NCBI GenBank assembly: GCA_017454375.1
Contig: JAFTDB010000033.1
Location: 106,967 to 170,966 of the forward strand
From: Acholeplasmatales bacterium
Lineage (GTDB): Bacteria; Bacillota_I; Bacilli_A; Acholeplasmatales; Anaeroplasmataceae
DNA: 64,000 bases
Direction of reading: 5' to 3'
Part shown: positions 53,485 to 62,080 of the stretch, in pieces
How the letters are laid out: the number at the start of each line of letters is the position of its first letter
Numbering within the stretch: the first letter of the stretch is position 1
Notes under the pieces: generated by a model
The model's input: only the letters and a program-made list of their open reading frames with translations
What the model was told of the DNA's origin: nothing
The model's database searches: none
Program-made: the position numbers and the translations under genes

Positions 53485-55326
53485 ATGGCAAAGAAGGATA
53501 CAAAAGAGAAAAAAGTATCACAAAACCCATTCAAAGGTGCAAAGAAGCCTGCCAAGAAAACAGAAGTAAAGGAAAAAAGCACAGTTTTAACCTATAAAAA
53601 GGGTATGACTGTTTCTGAAGTGGCAAGCGAGCTAGATAAACCAGTTAGCCAAGTTATCATGAAATTAATGGAGCTTGGTGTTATGGCAAACCAAAATCAA
53701 TCAATTGATAAAGAAACAGTAGAATTAATTGCTGTAGACTTTGGCTATTCTGTAGTTGATGAAGTAGTTACTGATTTAACTCGTTTTGAGGATATGGTTT
53801 TCCAAGATGATGAAAAAGATTTAAAGAGTAGACCTCCAGTAGTTACAATCATGGGTCACGTTGACCATGGTAAAACTACACTTCTAGATACAATCCGTAA
53901 CTCACGTGTTGTAAAGAATGAAGCTGGTGGAATCACTCAACATATCGGTGCTTACCAAGTTAATCATAACGGCTTCTTGGTAACATTTATTGATACTCCA
54001 GGACATGCTGCATTCACAGAGATGCGTGCTAGAGGAGCTCAAATTACTGATATCGTTATATTAGTTGTTGCGGCAGATGATGGTGTAATGCCTCAAACTG
54101 AGGAAGCTATTGCCCATGCTAAGGCTGCAGGCTGCCCAATTATCGTGGCAGTAAACAAAATTGATAAGCCAAATGCTAACCCTGACCGTGTTATGCAAGA
54201 ATTATCTAATTTAGGATTACTTGCTGAAGCTTGGGGTGGAGATACAATCTTCGTTGAAATCAGTGCCCTAAAGGGTATGGGTGTTGACGATTTATTAAGT
54301 ATGGTTCAATTAGTTGCTGAAATGAAGGAGCTTAAGGCTAACCCTGCTAGAGTAGCTACAGGTACTGTAATTGAAGCACAGCTTGATAAAGGTAAAGGAC
54401 CAGTTGCTACACTTCTTGTACAAAATGGTACATTAAAAGTTGGTGATGTTATTGTATGTGGTAACACATTCGGTAAGATCAGAACAATGGAGGATGATAG
54501 ACACATCCGCTATAATGAAGCAACTCCATCTACAGCATTATTAGTTACAGGCTTATCTGAGGTTCCTCAAGCAGGTGATAAGTTCATGGTATTCAAGGAT
54601 GAAAAGACTGCTAGAGAAACTGCTGAAAAGCGTGCATTCAATACTAAGAATAACTTAAATGAGGTTAAGAAGCCAACTTCATTTGAAGATATTTTTGCTA
54701 TCCAAAATAAGGATAAATCAAAAGAATTAAACTTAATCATCAAGTGTGACGTTCAAGGCTCAGTAGAAGCATTAAAGGGTTCACTTGAAAAAATTAATGT
54801 AGAAGATTTAAAGGTAAATGTAATTCGTGCTACAGTTGGTGCGATTACAGAAACTGATATTTCACTTGCTGAAGCTAGTGATGCAATTATCATCGGCTTC
54901 AACGTACGTCCTATGGCTGCAGTAAGAAATGAAGCACAAGCTAAGGGTGTTGAAATCAGATTATATAATGTAATTTATCAAGTAATTGATGATATTAAGG
55001 CTGCCTTAACTGGTATGTTAGCTCCTGAATTTGAAGAAGTTGTTACAGGTCAAGCTGAGGTAAGACAAACATTCAAGGTATCATCTCTTGGTACAATTGC
55101 TGGTTGTTATGTAACAGATGGTGTTATTGAACGTAATTCACTTGTACGTGTACTACGTGATGGTGTAGTTGTATTTGAAGGAAAAATGGCTTCACTACGC
55201 AGATTTAAAGACGATGTTAAGGAAGTTAAGAACGGCTTTGAATGTGGTATTACAATTGAAAAGTTCAATGATATTAAAGAAGGAGATGTCATTGAGGCAT
55301 CTATTATGAAGGAGATAGAAAGATAA
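53485..55326 (+). CDS. infB: Translation initiation factor IF-2
   Basis: This 613-residue GTPase places initiator fMet-tRNA on the ribosome. The G domain has G1 [11 protein letters not shown]2 region [13 protein letters not shown]3 DTPGHAAF and G4 NKID; domain II and the C-terminal C1-C2 ([25 protein letters not shown]) complete it. The N-terminal extension is short and Lys-rich, as in Mollicutes-like IF-2, compared with 700-900 residues in many other Bacillota. AGGTGATTT precedes ATG 53485. Confidence 0.96.
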   Translation: MAKKDTKEKKVSQNPFKGAKKPAKKTEVKEKSTVLTYKKGMTVSEVASELDKPVSQVIMKLMELGVMANQNQSIDKETVELIAVDFGYSVVDEVVTDLTRFEDMVFQDDEKDLKSRPPVVTIMGHVDHGKTTLLDTIRNSRVVKNEAGGITQHIGAYQVNHNGFLVTFIDTPGHAAFTEMRARGAQITDIVILVVAADDGVMPQTEEAIAHAKAAGCPIIVAVNKIDKPNANPDRVMQELSNLGLLAEAWGGDTIFVEISALKGMGVDDLLSMVQLVAEMKELKANPARVATGTVIEAQLDKGKGPVATLLVQNGTLKVGDVIVCGNTFGKIRTMEDDRHIRYNEATPSTALLVTGLSEVPQAGDKFMVFKDEKTARETAEKRAFNTKNNLNEVKKPTSFEDIFAIQNKDKSKELNLIIKCDVQGSVEALKGSLEKINVEDLKVNVIRATVGAITETDISLAEASDAIIIGFNVRPMAAVRNEAQAKGVEIRLYNVIYQVIDDIKAALTGMLAPEFEEVVTGQAEVRQTFKVSSLGTIAGCYVTDGVIERNSLVRVLRDGVVVFEGKMASLRRFKDDVKEVKNGFECGITIEKFNDIKEGDVIEASIMKEIER

Positions 55327-55661
55327 TGGGCTTAAGTCTTAAAAGATTAGAATCTACTGCCTTAAGAGAATTATCTATCATTTTAAATCAAGATTCTAAA
55401 AATGAACATTTACGTCATGTAATTGTTACAGAGGTTAGAATCACAAATGACTTATCTTTTATGAAAGTTTATTACACATTTTATCAAGGAAAGGTTGAAA
55501 ACTTCCAAAAGTATCTAGAGGATGCTAAAGGATATTTACGTTCAACTCTTGCAAAGAAATTACAAATTAGAAAAATGCCTGAGCTAATTTTTGTTCATGA
55601 TGACTCATTAGCTACAGGTAATAGAATTGATGAAATGTTAAGAGATTTAAATAAAAACTAG
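55326..55661 (+). CDS. rbfA: Ribosome-binding factor A
   Basis: This 111-residue protein helps mature the 16S rRNA 5' end. It has the RbfA KH-like pattern: ESTALRELSIILNQDSKNEHLRHVIVTEVRITNDLSFMKVYYTF (in segments) with a helical tail and an ending DEMLRDLNK. It overlaps the infB stop by one base and ends the rimP-rbfA operon proper; the Mrp gene starts nine bases later and may be co-transcribed. Confidence 0.95.
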   Translation: MGLSLKRLESTALRELSIILNQDSKNEHLRHVIVTEVRITNDLSFMKVYYTFYQGKVENFQKYLEDAKGYLRSTLAKKLQIRKMPELIFVHDDSLATGNRIDEMLRDLNKN

Positions 55662-55670
55662 GAGATTAAA

Positions 55671-56483
55671 ATGGCTTGTAATCATGATTGTAAAAGTTGC
55701 GGTGAAAACTGCGGTAAAAATACTAGCTTAATATTTGAACCAAATCCTGAAAATGATATCAAAAAGATTATTGGTGTTGTATCTGGTAAGGGTGGTGTAG
55801 GTAAATCTATGGTTACCTCAATGCTTGCCCTAAATCTTGCAAATCAAGGATATAAGGTTGGTATTTTAGACGCAGATATTACTGGACCATCTATTCCAAA
55901 GGCTTTCGGCCTTAAGAGTGGAATTGGTGGAACTGATTCATTAATGTTTCCTGCACAAACTGCTAAGGGAATTAAGGTTATGTCAATTAACCTATTAATG
56001 GATAATCCAGAGGCTCCAGTATTATGGAGAGGACCAGTATTTGCTGGTGCATTAAAACAATTTTATTCTGATACTTTATGGGAAGATTTAGATTATTTAT
56101 TAATCGATATGCCTCCAGGAACATCAGATGTCGCAATTACTGTATTCCAATCTATCCCAGTTGATGGAGTAGTATTAGTTTCAACTCCACAAGACTTGGT
56201 TAGTATGATTGTTGGTAAGGCAGTTAATATGTGCGACCAAATGAAGATTAAAATTGTTGGTTTAGTTGAAAATATGGCTTATATGAATTGTCCATGCTGT
56301 GGTAATCCAATTTATCCATTTGGACCAACTAAGCTAATTGAAGTAGCTGATCATTATAATATTAGACCAATTGCTTCACTTCCAATTAACCCAGAACTTG
56401 CTAAATATGTAGATAATGGTAAGCTTGAAGAGGCTGATACATCTTCATTCGACCAAGTAAGAAAAGCAGTAGAAGAATTCTAA
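55671..56483 (+). CDS. Mrp/Nbp35-type iron-sulfur carrier ATPase
   Basis: This 270-residue P-loop ATPase (ParA/MinD superfamily) has Walker A GKGGVGKSM near residue 43, ILDADITGPSIPKAF, IDMPPGTSDVAIT and a C-terminal MNCPCCGNP motif for a bridging Fe-S cluster. An N-terminal Cys set (Cys3, Cys7, Cys10, Cys14; CX3CX2CX3C) resembles the Nbp35-type N-terminal cluster more than plain Mrp. It delivers Fe-S clusters to target proteins. GGAG precedes the ATG. It probably ends the translation operon, before the terminator at 56503. Confidence 0.9.
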   Translation: MACNHDCKSCGENCGKNTSLIFEPNPENDIKKIIGVVSGKGGVGKSMVTSMLALNLANQGYKVGILDADITGPSIPKAFGLKSGIGGTDSLMFPAQTAKGIKVMSINLLMDNPEAPVLWRGPVFAGALKQFYSDTLWEDLDYLLIDMPPGTSDVAITVFQSIPVDGVVLVSTPQDLVSMIVGKAVNMCDQMKIKIVGLVENMAYMNCPCCGNPIYPFGPTKLIEVADHYNIRPIASLPINPELAKYVDNGKLEEADTSSFDQVRKAVEEF

Positions 56484-56502
56484 AAAATTTAATTATTCAA
56501 AG

Positions 56503-56530
56503 GTATCAACATTATGTTGACACTTTTTAT
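56503..56530 (+). terminator. Terminator after the Mrp gene
   Basis: GTATCAACA-TTA-TGTTGACAC with one mismatch, followed by TTTTTATTTT. Confidence 0.75.
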
Positions 56531-56613
56531 TTTGCTTAAATTAAGTCGAATGTGATTAAACTATATTTTTTTGTGAAAACCGCTATAAAAATACTTAAAG
56601 TTATAAAAAATAA

Positions 56614-56650
56614 ATCACCCCTTAGGTACTACCTAAATATATGAGGTGAT
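56614..56650 (+). promoter_or_regulatory. Hairpin that pairs with the ribosome site of the next gene
   Basis: ATCACC (56614-56619) pairs with GGTGAT (56645-56650), and inside this TTAGGT/ACCTAA (56622-56636) forms a second stem. GGTGAT is the Shine-Dalgarno region, four bases before the ATG at 56654, so the fold would block translation until opened. Structure seen; regulation inferred. Confidence 0.55.
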
Positions 56651-56653
56651 AAA

Positions 56654-57316
56654 ATGCGCAAAACAATAATATTATTTTATGTAATCTTTTTTATCTTTTT
56701 TCCACTTAGATTTTTATCTGTAGGGGCAGAAGAATTATATGATGTAAACAATGATTATAAGACATTTGTTGAAATCATAATGTCTTCTGGAAAGCTTTTA
56801 AAAAACTTTACAGATGAAGAGTTAGAGGCAGAGCTAGCTAAAACATATGAGGGTGTACATTTTTATGATGTAGTAATTGAAGAGGTTAATAAAAACGTCA
56901 AAGCCTCATATATTTCTAATACTTTATTTAGTGTTGAGAATAAGAGTGCTACAGACGTTAAATATGATGTCTCAATTCAGGTAGAGACAAATAACACTGT
57001 CTCATTTTCTACAAGTGGATCAATTAGTGCGAGTGGTGGATTTAATTTAAATAAGGTTAAGGCAGAAGCAGCCGCTAAGGCATCAGTTGAATATTCAGAG
57101 AAGACTACTAAAAGTATAAAAGAGAAAAAGGAAATGAATTTAGTAGTAGAAGCCAATTCTAGGGCGATTATTTACCTAACTGGTGAATTAACTATCTCTA
57201 ATGGTGTTATATCCATCTATGGTTTCTTTTATAGAATTTGTAGTGGAGGCTATGAGGTAGTAACACTTAATTCACAATACGCAAGATTGGAGAAGGACAC
57301 AATATGGAGAGAATAA
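56654..57316 (+). CDS. Secreted protein with aerolysin/ETX-like beta pattern
   Basis: This 220-residue protein has a signal peptide (about 1-25, cleavage near VGA-EE) and no lipobox. From residue 108 on, it shows long Ser/Thr-rich strands with polar/apolar alternation (TVSFSTSGSISASGGFNLNK, then AKASVEYSEKTTKS, then EANSRAIIYLTGELTIS), the pattern of the ETX/MTX2/aerolysin beta-pore-forming fold. I see no receptor-binding domain, and the N-terminal part is short and helical, so this may be a relative rather than a toxin. It opens a cassette with a membrane protein and an ABC exporter. Structure comparison would be decisive; call is moderate. Confidence 0.55.
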   Translation: MRKTIILFYVIFFIFFPLRFLSVGAEELYDVNNDYKTFVEIIMSSGKLLKNFTDEELEAELAKTYEGVHFYDVVIEEVNKNVKASYISNTLFSVENKSATDVKYDVSIQVETNNTVSFSTSGSISASGGFNLNKVKAEAAAKASVEYSEKTTKSIKEKKEMNLVVEANSRAIIYLTGELTISNGVISIYGFFYRICSGGYEVVTLNSQYARLEKDTIWRE

Positions 57317-58179
57317 TTAAAATTATAGTTTTTTCATTTTTATTTATTTTTTTAATAGCTGTTACAGTAATTATGATTGTAGCTTCAAACAATAAATATG
57401 TTACTGATAATTTTTATGTAGTTATGGAAAATAGATCTTATATCTATGAAGAAGGTAGAAAATTTAGTGTAACTATTTATTCAGATATGGATAGTAGTCT
57501 AATAACATATCAAAATGAAAATGAATATTATTTATTATTAGATGATTATGAATCTAAATTAAATAATGTTAGTGTTAATAAATATGAAGGTGTAAAGGAT
57601 AAGCTATATAAATTTGAATTTGACCTACCTAAGCCAAATGATGAGTTATCATCAGAAAATGCTAAATTAAGAATCAGTAATTCAAAATATAAGGTTGAAT
57701 TTGATATAGGTACATTTTGTGTAATTAACAAAGCAAATTATGAATTATTATCTGTAGATAGATTATATGGCTCCTTTGATAATATTTCTGGTGAAAAGAG
57801 ATTAGTTGGTATAAATATTAAATTCAATCAAAAATTTGATTATTTAACTAGCTTTAAGCTAGGTAAATATGGATATGGATATTTATCTAAAACAATGTAT
57901 AACCAAAGCTTTGATTACAACATTAATATAACAAATTATATTAATAATTATTCTATAAATAAGATAGAAGAGGATTATACATTAGGACTTGCCTATAATG
58001 ATTTATTTATACCTATTACCTATAAAAAGAATTATATATTAAAAGATAGCTATATAACCTTAACATTAGATGGAAAAGATTATTATATAGATAATTTTTC
58101 ATATTTAGTTAATGAGCTTAGCCCATCAGATTATCCAAAAACTACAAGTAAAGGAGAAATCACATATGCTAGAGCTTGA
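57304..58179 (+). CDS. Membrane-anchored protein of the same cassette, unknown
   Basis: A 291-residue protein with one N-terminal membrane helix (about 5-29) and an extracytoplasmic domain rich in short beta strands, Tyr/Asn/Asp-rich, without cysteine pairs or known motifs. Its ATG lies inside the preceding gene (13-base overlap), and its end overlaps the ABC ATPase start by 14 bases, so it is translated with both. It may hold, chaperone or guard the secreted partner, by analogy with immunity or accessory proteins of exported-peptide systems, but there is no direct evidence. Confidence 0.75.
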   Translation: MERIIKIIVFSFLFIFLIAVTVIMIVASNNKYVTDNFYVVMENRSYIYEEGRKFSVTIYSDMDSSLITYQNENEYYLLLDDYESKLNNVSVNKYEGVKDKLYKFEFDLPKPNDELSSENAKLRISNSKYKVEFDIGTFCVINKANYELLSVDRLYGSFDNISGEKRLVGINIKFNQKFDYLTSFKLGKYGYGYLSKTMYNQSFDYNINITNYINNYSINKIEEDYTLGLAYNDLFIPITYKKNYILKDSYITLTLDGKDYYIDNFSYLVNELSPSDYPKTTSKGEITYARA

Positions 58180-58741
58180 ACATGTATATAAAAAATATGG
58201 TAATAAGCTTATCCTAAATGATATTAATTATGAATTTAAGCCTGGCTATTTATATATGATTAAAGGAGAAAATGGGTCTGGTAAATCAACTTTAATAAAG
58301 ATATTAGCTAAAGCTATATCTAAAACTAAAGGAACAATAAAGAGTGATGTAGATATCTGTTATCTACCTGATAAATATAATCTACCAAAATTAATGAAGG
58401 TTTCTAATTATCTATATTCTTATTCGAATAATAAGGAATTAGTTAATTATTATATGAAAAGATATCTAATCCCAGATAAGTTAATATTAAACCTATCTAA
58501 AGGTAATTACCAAAAGATAGGTATTATTATGATTCTGATGAATGATGTAGATGTATATTTACTAGATGAGCCATTTGATGGCTTGGATATAGATATAAAA
58601 GAAGTAGTTAAGGAAGATATTAAAAATCTAGTTAACAACAAAAAGATAGTTATTTTAGTAAGTCATATTAATGTAGATATAAAAGATATAGATATAAAAA
58701 AATTAGAAATGGTAAATGGTAACTTATATGAAAAAGAATAA
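58166..58741 (+). CDS. Small ABC-2 type exporter ATPase
   Basis: This 191-residue ABC ATPase has Walker A GENGSGKST (about 34-42), a signature variant LSKGNYQK, Walker B VYLLDEPFDGLD and H-loop VSHIN. The length is unusually small because the stretch between Walker A and the signature is trimmed. ATG 58166 with AAGGAG ten bases upstream is the start; upstream residues in frame lie in the preceding gene. It should drive the six-helix permease encoded next, together exporting a peptide, lipid or protein. Family assignment is firm, cargo unknown. Confidence 0.9.
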   Translation: MLELEHVYKKYGNKLILNDINYEFKPGYLYMIKGENGSGKSTLIKILAKAISKTKGTIKSDVDICYLPDKYNLPKLMKVSNYLYSYSNNKELVNYYMKRYLIPDKLILNLSKGNYQKIGIIMILMNDVDVYLLDEPFDGLDIDIKEVVKEDIKNLVNNKKIVILVSHINVDIKDIDIKKLEMVNGNLYEKE

Positions 58742-59447
58742 TTCACTTGTAAATTTATATCTAAATTATTTAATCAATCGATTAAATATTATCTTTATTG
58801 TGGGAATAATTATTGTGTTAATATGCTATTTATTAATTATGATTAATAATAATTATTCAGAAATTAGTTATTTATATAATCCTGATGAATTCCATAATTT
58901 ATATCTAAAACAAGGTTTGTTAATAATCTATATTCTTAATTCAATTATTATATTCTTAATATCTTATACTTTTAATATTAATTCAGTAGGCTATGATGTT
59001 TTATTTGTAAGTAATAATTCAAGATATAAGATTACAATAACTAAGCTATCCTTAAGCTATATAATCATATTTATAATTAATTATTTAGAAATAGTTGTAT
59101 TATTCTCATTTGCGTTAGAAAAATATCAATATTTCAAGATAGATGATATGTTTTTATGCTTTATAGTACTGTTTATATCAACATATTTAGAATTAATTAT
59201 TTCATATATTATATCTACAATATTTACTCATTTAACTGCCCCTTTAGTTGTTGTGGTAATAGCTTTTGTTTATAGAATAATTATTCAAAACAATGATAAT
59301 CTATATAATTTATTAAGTAAAATTGTGCCTTTAATTGATCTAAATAATCAGAATATGTATGGAGTATTATTTGGAATACTTTATATAACCATAGGTATGA
59401 TTATTTATTCATTATTATATTCAGTAAAGGAGCTTAAGAATAATTAA
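58728..59447 (+). CDS. Six-helix ABC-2 type permease, cassette exporter
   Basis: A 239-residue integral membrane protein with about six helices and no large soluble domain, fitting the ABC-2 permease type that partners small ATPases. Start taken at ATG 58728 (MKKNNSLVN); the in-frame ATG at 58716 is also possible. It overlaps the ATPase end by 14 bases and is the last gene of the cassette, ending just before the RhuM pseudogene. Sequence is very AT-rich (Ile, Asn, Tyr, Leu), even against the rest of the window. Confidence 0.8.
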   Translation: MKKNNSLVNLYLNYLINRLNIIFIVGIIIVLICYLLIMINNNYSEISYLYNPDEFHNLYLKQGLLIIYILNSIIIFLISYTFNINSVGYDVLFVSNNSRYKITITKLSLSYIIIFIINYLEIVVLFSFALEKYQYFKIDDMFLCFIVLFISTYLELIISYIISTIFTHLTAPLVVVVIAFVYRIIIQNNDNLYNLLSKIVPLIDLNNQNMYGVLFGILYITIGMIIYSLLYSVKELKNN

Positions 59448-59448
59448 T

Positions 59449-59736
59449 ATGAATAATTATAAAATAATAAAGTATGTAAATAATGATGCATCATTTGATG
59501 TAAGGTATGATAAAGAAAATCATACTATATGGTTAACCCAAAGTGAAATAGCACTTGTGTTCGGTACAACGTAATATTGATAAGTTCCCGCCTGATTTCA
59601 TGTTTTAACTAATAAATACAGAACTAAATTTAATCTTGAAGTCACAATTTGTGACCTCAAGTTGGGGGGTGGAAAACGATATCTACCATATGCTTTTACT
59701 GAACAAGGAATCTATATGTTGATGACTGACTTGTAA
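59449..59736 (+). pseudogene. Broken copy of the RhuM/ORF6N gene
   Basis: The fragment starts like the next gene (MNNYKIIKYVNNDASFDVRYDKENHTIW, in part), and 59509-59561 is identical over 53 nt to 59821-59873. After LVF it jumps by an internal deletion to the ORF6N domain in another frame (VQRNIDKFPPDFMF, stop, then LINTELNLILKSQFVTSSWG), then shifts frame again around a G6 run to KRYLPYAFTEQGIYMLMTDL, stop. So it holds pieces of the RhuM and ORF6N domains and is non-functional. It is a decayed tandem duplicate or recombination remnant. Confidence 0.9.
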
Positions 59737-59766
59737 TAAGAATTAATATAAGAAAGGTAAAATGAA

Positions 59767-61086
59767 ATGTACGAAATAATTAAGTATTCAAAGGATAATT
59801 TGAATATAGATGTAAGATTTGATAAAGAAAATCATACTATATGGTTAACCCAAAGTGAAATAGCACTTGTGTTTGACATATCAAGGGACAACGTAAAACA
59901 AACAATAAAAAGAGTGCATGATTCACTAGTTACAAGTGCAGTTGGTGACAATTTGTCACCTACTGAAGCTATAGTTAGTAATGTTGGTCTTGATGGAAAA
60001 ACATATAAAATGAAACTATATAATCTTTCTATAATAAAGGAAATATTAAAGCGTAACAAATCAATTTCAGGTAATGCTTTTGTTGAGTTGGTTAATGGTC
60101 TCATCAACAACAACCAACATAATGGACTAGTTGAAATACCGCTTGATGAAGACGTAAAATCAAAAATTTACTATATACGTGGTGAGCGTGTAATGCTAGA
60201 TTTTGAGCTTGCTGAACTATATGGATATGATACAAAAGCTTTTAATCAGCAGGTTCAACGTAACATTGAAAAGTTTCCTTCAAGATATATGTTTAAATTA
60301 ACAAAAGATGAACTTAACAATCTTTCATGGTCACAAAATGTGACCTTGAATAATGGTAGAGGATATAATTTCAAGTATCTCCCATATGCCTTTACTGAAC
60401 AAGGTATCTATATGTTGATGACTGTATTGAAAGGTGAATTAGCTACTAAACAAAGCATTATGCTAATTGACACATTTAAAGCTATGAAGGATTATATAAT
60501 AGAGAATAACGGAAGTATTAGTAATATATCTTTAATAAATGATAAGTTTGAAAAGCAGGATAGAAGATTTTTAAAAATTGAAAATCAGTTGTCTGCGGTT
60601 ATGGAGAATTTTATAGATCCATCTAATCTTAAACATTTCTTAATTCTAGATGGTGACAAGATAGAATCAGATATCGCATATCAAACTATCTACAAAATGG
60701 CTAAGAAATCAATAATTATAATAGATGATTATATAGATACAAAAACATTTCAACTTTTAAATTCTAGTAAGGATAATGTAGAGATTACAATAATATCTGA
60801 TAATAAATCTAAAAAACATTTATCTATTGATTTTATATGTGACTTCGAAGAAAAAAATAAAATTGATTTGTCATTAATAAAAAATAATAATGTTTTTCAT
60901 TCGCGATATATAGTTTTAGATTATAAAGAAGAAAAAGAGATTATATATCACTGTGGTGGCTCATCTAAAGATGGTGGAAATAAAATAGACACAATTCAAA
61001 TGATAGATAATCCTAAACTGTATGAAAAAGAAATAGAAAAAGCTTTAAATAATCCTTATTTGTTGCTGAAAAAACAGAAAGTTTGA
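59767..61086 (+). CDS. RhuM-ORF6N protein with PLD-like C-terminal domain
   Basis: This 439-residue protein has three parts: a RhuM-type N-terminal domain (about 15-115, TIWLTQSEIALVFDISRDNVKQ ... DGKTYKMKLYNL), an ORF6N domain (about 128-235, IYYIRGERVMLDFELAELYGY ... YLPYAFTEQGIYMLM), and a C-terminal domain with IIIDDYIDTKTFQLLN and FHSRYIVLDYKEEKEIIYHCGGSSKDGG, which resembles the degenerate phospholipase-D-like tail of ORF6N proteins. ORF6N proteins are phage antirepressor-like; the role here is unknown but mobile-element or defence-linked. AAAGG-rich site upstream of ATG 59767. Confidence 0.85.
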   Translation: MYEIIKYSKDNLNIDVRFDKENHTIWLTQSEIALVFDISRDNVKQTIKRVHDSLVTSAVGDNLSPTEAIVSNVGLDGKTYKMKLYNLSIIKEILKRNKSISGNAFVELVNGLINNNQHNGLVEIPLDEDVKSKIYYIRGERVMLDFELAELYGYDTKAFNQQVQRNIEKFPSRYMFKLTKDELNNLSWSQNVTLNNGRGYNFKYLPYAFTEQGIYMLMTVLKGELATKQSIMLIDTFKAMKDYIIENNGSISNISLINDKFEKQDRRFLKIENQLSAVMENFIDPSNLKHFLILDGDKIESDIAYQTIYKMAKKSIIIIDDYIDTKTFQLLNSSKDNVEITIISDNKSKKHLSIDFICDFEEKNKIDLSLIKNNNVFHSRYIVLDYKEEKEIIYHCGGSSKDGGNKIDTIQMIDNPKLYEKEIEKALNNPYLLLKKQKV

Positions 61087-61125
61087 TGTAGAGAAAAAAA
61101 TATTGTAAAAATATAAAATATTTGC

Positions 61126-61153
61126 TTGACAATAAGGAAAAATATAGTAAAAT
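61126..61153 (+). promoter_or_regulatory. Promoter of infC-rpmI-rplT
   Basis: TTGACA (61126-61131), 16-nt spacer, TAAAAT (61148-61153). Start expected at about 61160. Confidence 0.85.
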
Positions 61154-61159
61154 AGTTGA

Positions 61160-61296
61160 GTAAATAAAAGTGGAAAGCAGAAACGCCCGTTTCTCGCCTG
61201 ATCGATAATTGAGTTGGTAGGCAAATGTCATTTAATAAACTTATTGATATTAATGTAATTAAAGGGGCGTTCATGACGTCCCTTTTAGATTTTTAA
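61160..61296 (+). promoter_or_regulatory. L20-type leader with transcription attenuator
   Basis: The leader ahead of infC folds as an attenuator: AAAGGGGCGT-TCATG-ACGTCCCTTT (61261-61285, 10 bp) followed by TAGATTTTT. An upstream ACGCCC (61183-61188), inside a GAAACGCCCGTTTC hairpin, complements GGGCGT of the terminator arm and could form the alternative fold. This fits the Bacillota infC-rpmI-rplT leader, in which ribosomal protein L20 represses its own operon; identification is from position and architecture. Confidence 0.8.
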
Positions 61297-61311
61297 TTGG
61301 AGGTGTTTAGT

Positions 61312-61851
61312 ATTATTACTAATCAAAATCAAAAGAACAATGATGCACAAGTAAATGAAGGCATTCGTGTTAAAGAAATGTTGGTTATCACTGAAACAGG
61401 TGAAAAGCTAGGAGTTTTATCTAAGAATAAGGCTATTGAAGAGGCTGAAGTTAGAAATATGGATTTAGTTTTAGTATCTCCAGAATCTAATCCGCCAGTA
61501 GCTAAGATGATGGATTATTCTCGTTTCCGCTTTGAACAACAAAAGAAAGCTAAGGAAATGAAGAAAAAACAAAAGACTATTTCAGTACAAGAAATACAAT
61601 TATCACCTACAATTGAGAAGCACGATGTCGAGACTAAACTTAAAAAGGCTCGTACAATTCTAATTGAAAAGGGTAACAAAATTAGAGTTGTTTTAAGATT
61701 AAAAGGCCGTATGATGGCTCATCAAGACATTGCTAAAAAGGTAATTGATGACTTCGTAGAAGCATTATCTGATTGTACAACAGTAGAATCTGCAGTAAAA
61801 CTTGATGGTAAGTCATTTATCGCTGTAGTTGCCCCAAAAATAGAGAAATAA
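61312..61851 (+). CDS. infC: Translation initiation factor IF-3 (AUU start)
   Basis: This 179-residue factor dissociates 70S ribosomes and checks the initiation codon. It shows NEGIRVKEMLVITETGEKLGVLSKNKAIEEA in the N-domain, the linker SRFRFEQQKKAKEMKKKQ and a C-terminal domain with LSPTIEKHDVETKLKKARTILIEKGNKIRVVLRLKGRMMAHQ (in segments). GGAGGTG ends at 61305, and six bases later comes ATT (61312) with no ATG/GTG/TTG at a suitable distance, so the start is ATT, the rare codon infC uses for autoregulation. A TTG at 61297 would precede the ribosome site. Confidence 0.93.
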   Translation: MITNQNQKNNDAQVNEGIRVKEMLVITETGEKLGVLSKNKAIEEAEVRNMDLVLVSPESNPPVAKMMDYSRFRFEQQKKAKEMKKKQKTISVQEIQLSPTIEKHDVETKLKKARTILIEKGNKIRVVLRLKGRMMAHQDIAKKVIDDFVEALSDCTTVESAVKLDGKSFIAVVAPKIEK

Positions 61852-61864
61852 GGAGAATAGAATT

Positions 61865-62065
61865 ATGCCAAAAGCAAAAACACATAGTGGATTAAAGAAA
61901 AGAATTAAAATTACTGGTACTGGTAAGATTAAACGTGGTCATGCTTACACAGGACACCTTAAGGTAAACAAGACTCACAAGGAAAACAAGCAACTTGCTA
62001 AAGCAGGTTTAGTAGACAAAACTGATGAAAAGCGTATTAGACAACTAATCGCTAACTTAAAGTAG
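61865..62065 (+). CDS. rpmI: 50S ribosomal protein L35
   Basis: A 66-residue basic ribosomal protein with the L35 pattern MPKAKTHSGLKKRIKITGTGKIKRGHAYTGHL (in part) and the C-terminal ADKTDEKRIRQLI-like end. AGGAGAA lies upstream. Second gene of infC-rpmI-rplT. Confidence 0.97.
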   Translation: MPKAKTHSGLKKRIKITGTGKIKRGHAYTGHLKVNKTHKENKQLAKAGLVDKTDEKRIRQLIANLK

Positions 62066-62080
62066 TAGGAGGAGATTATC

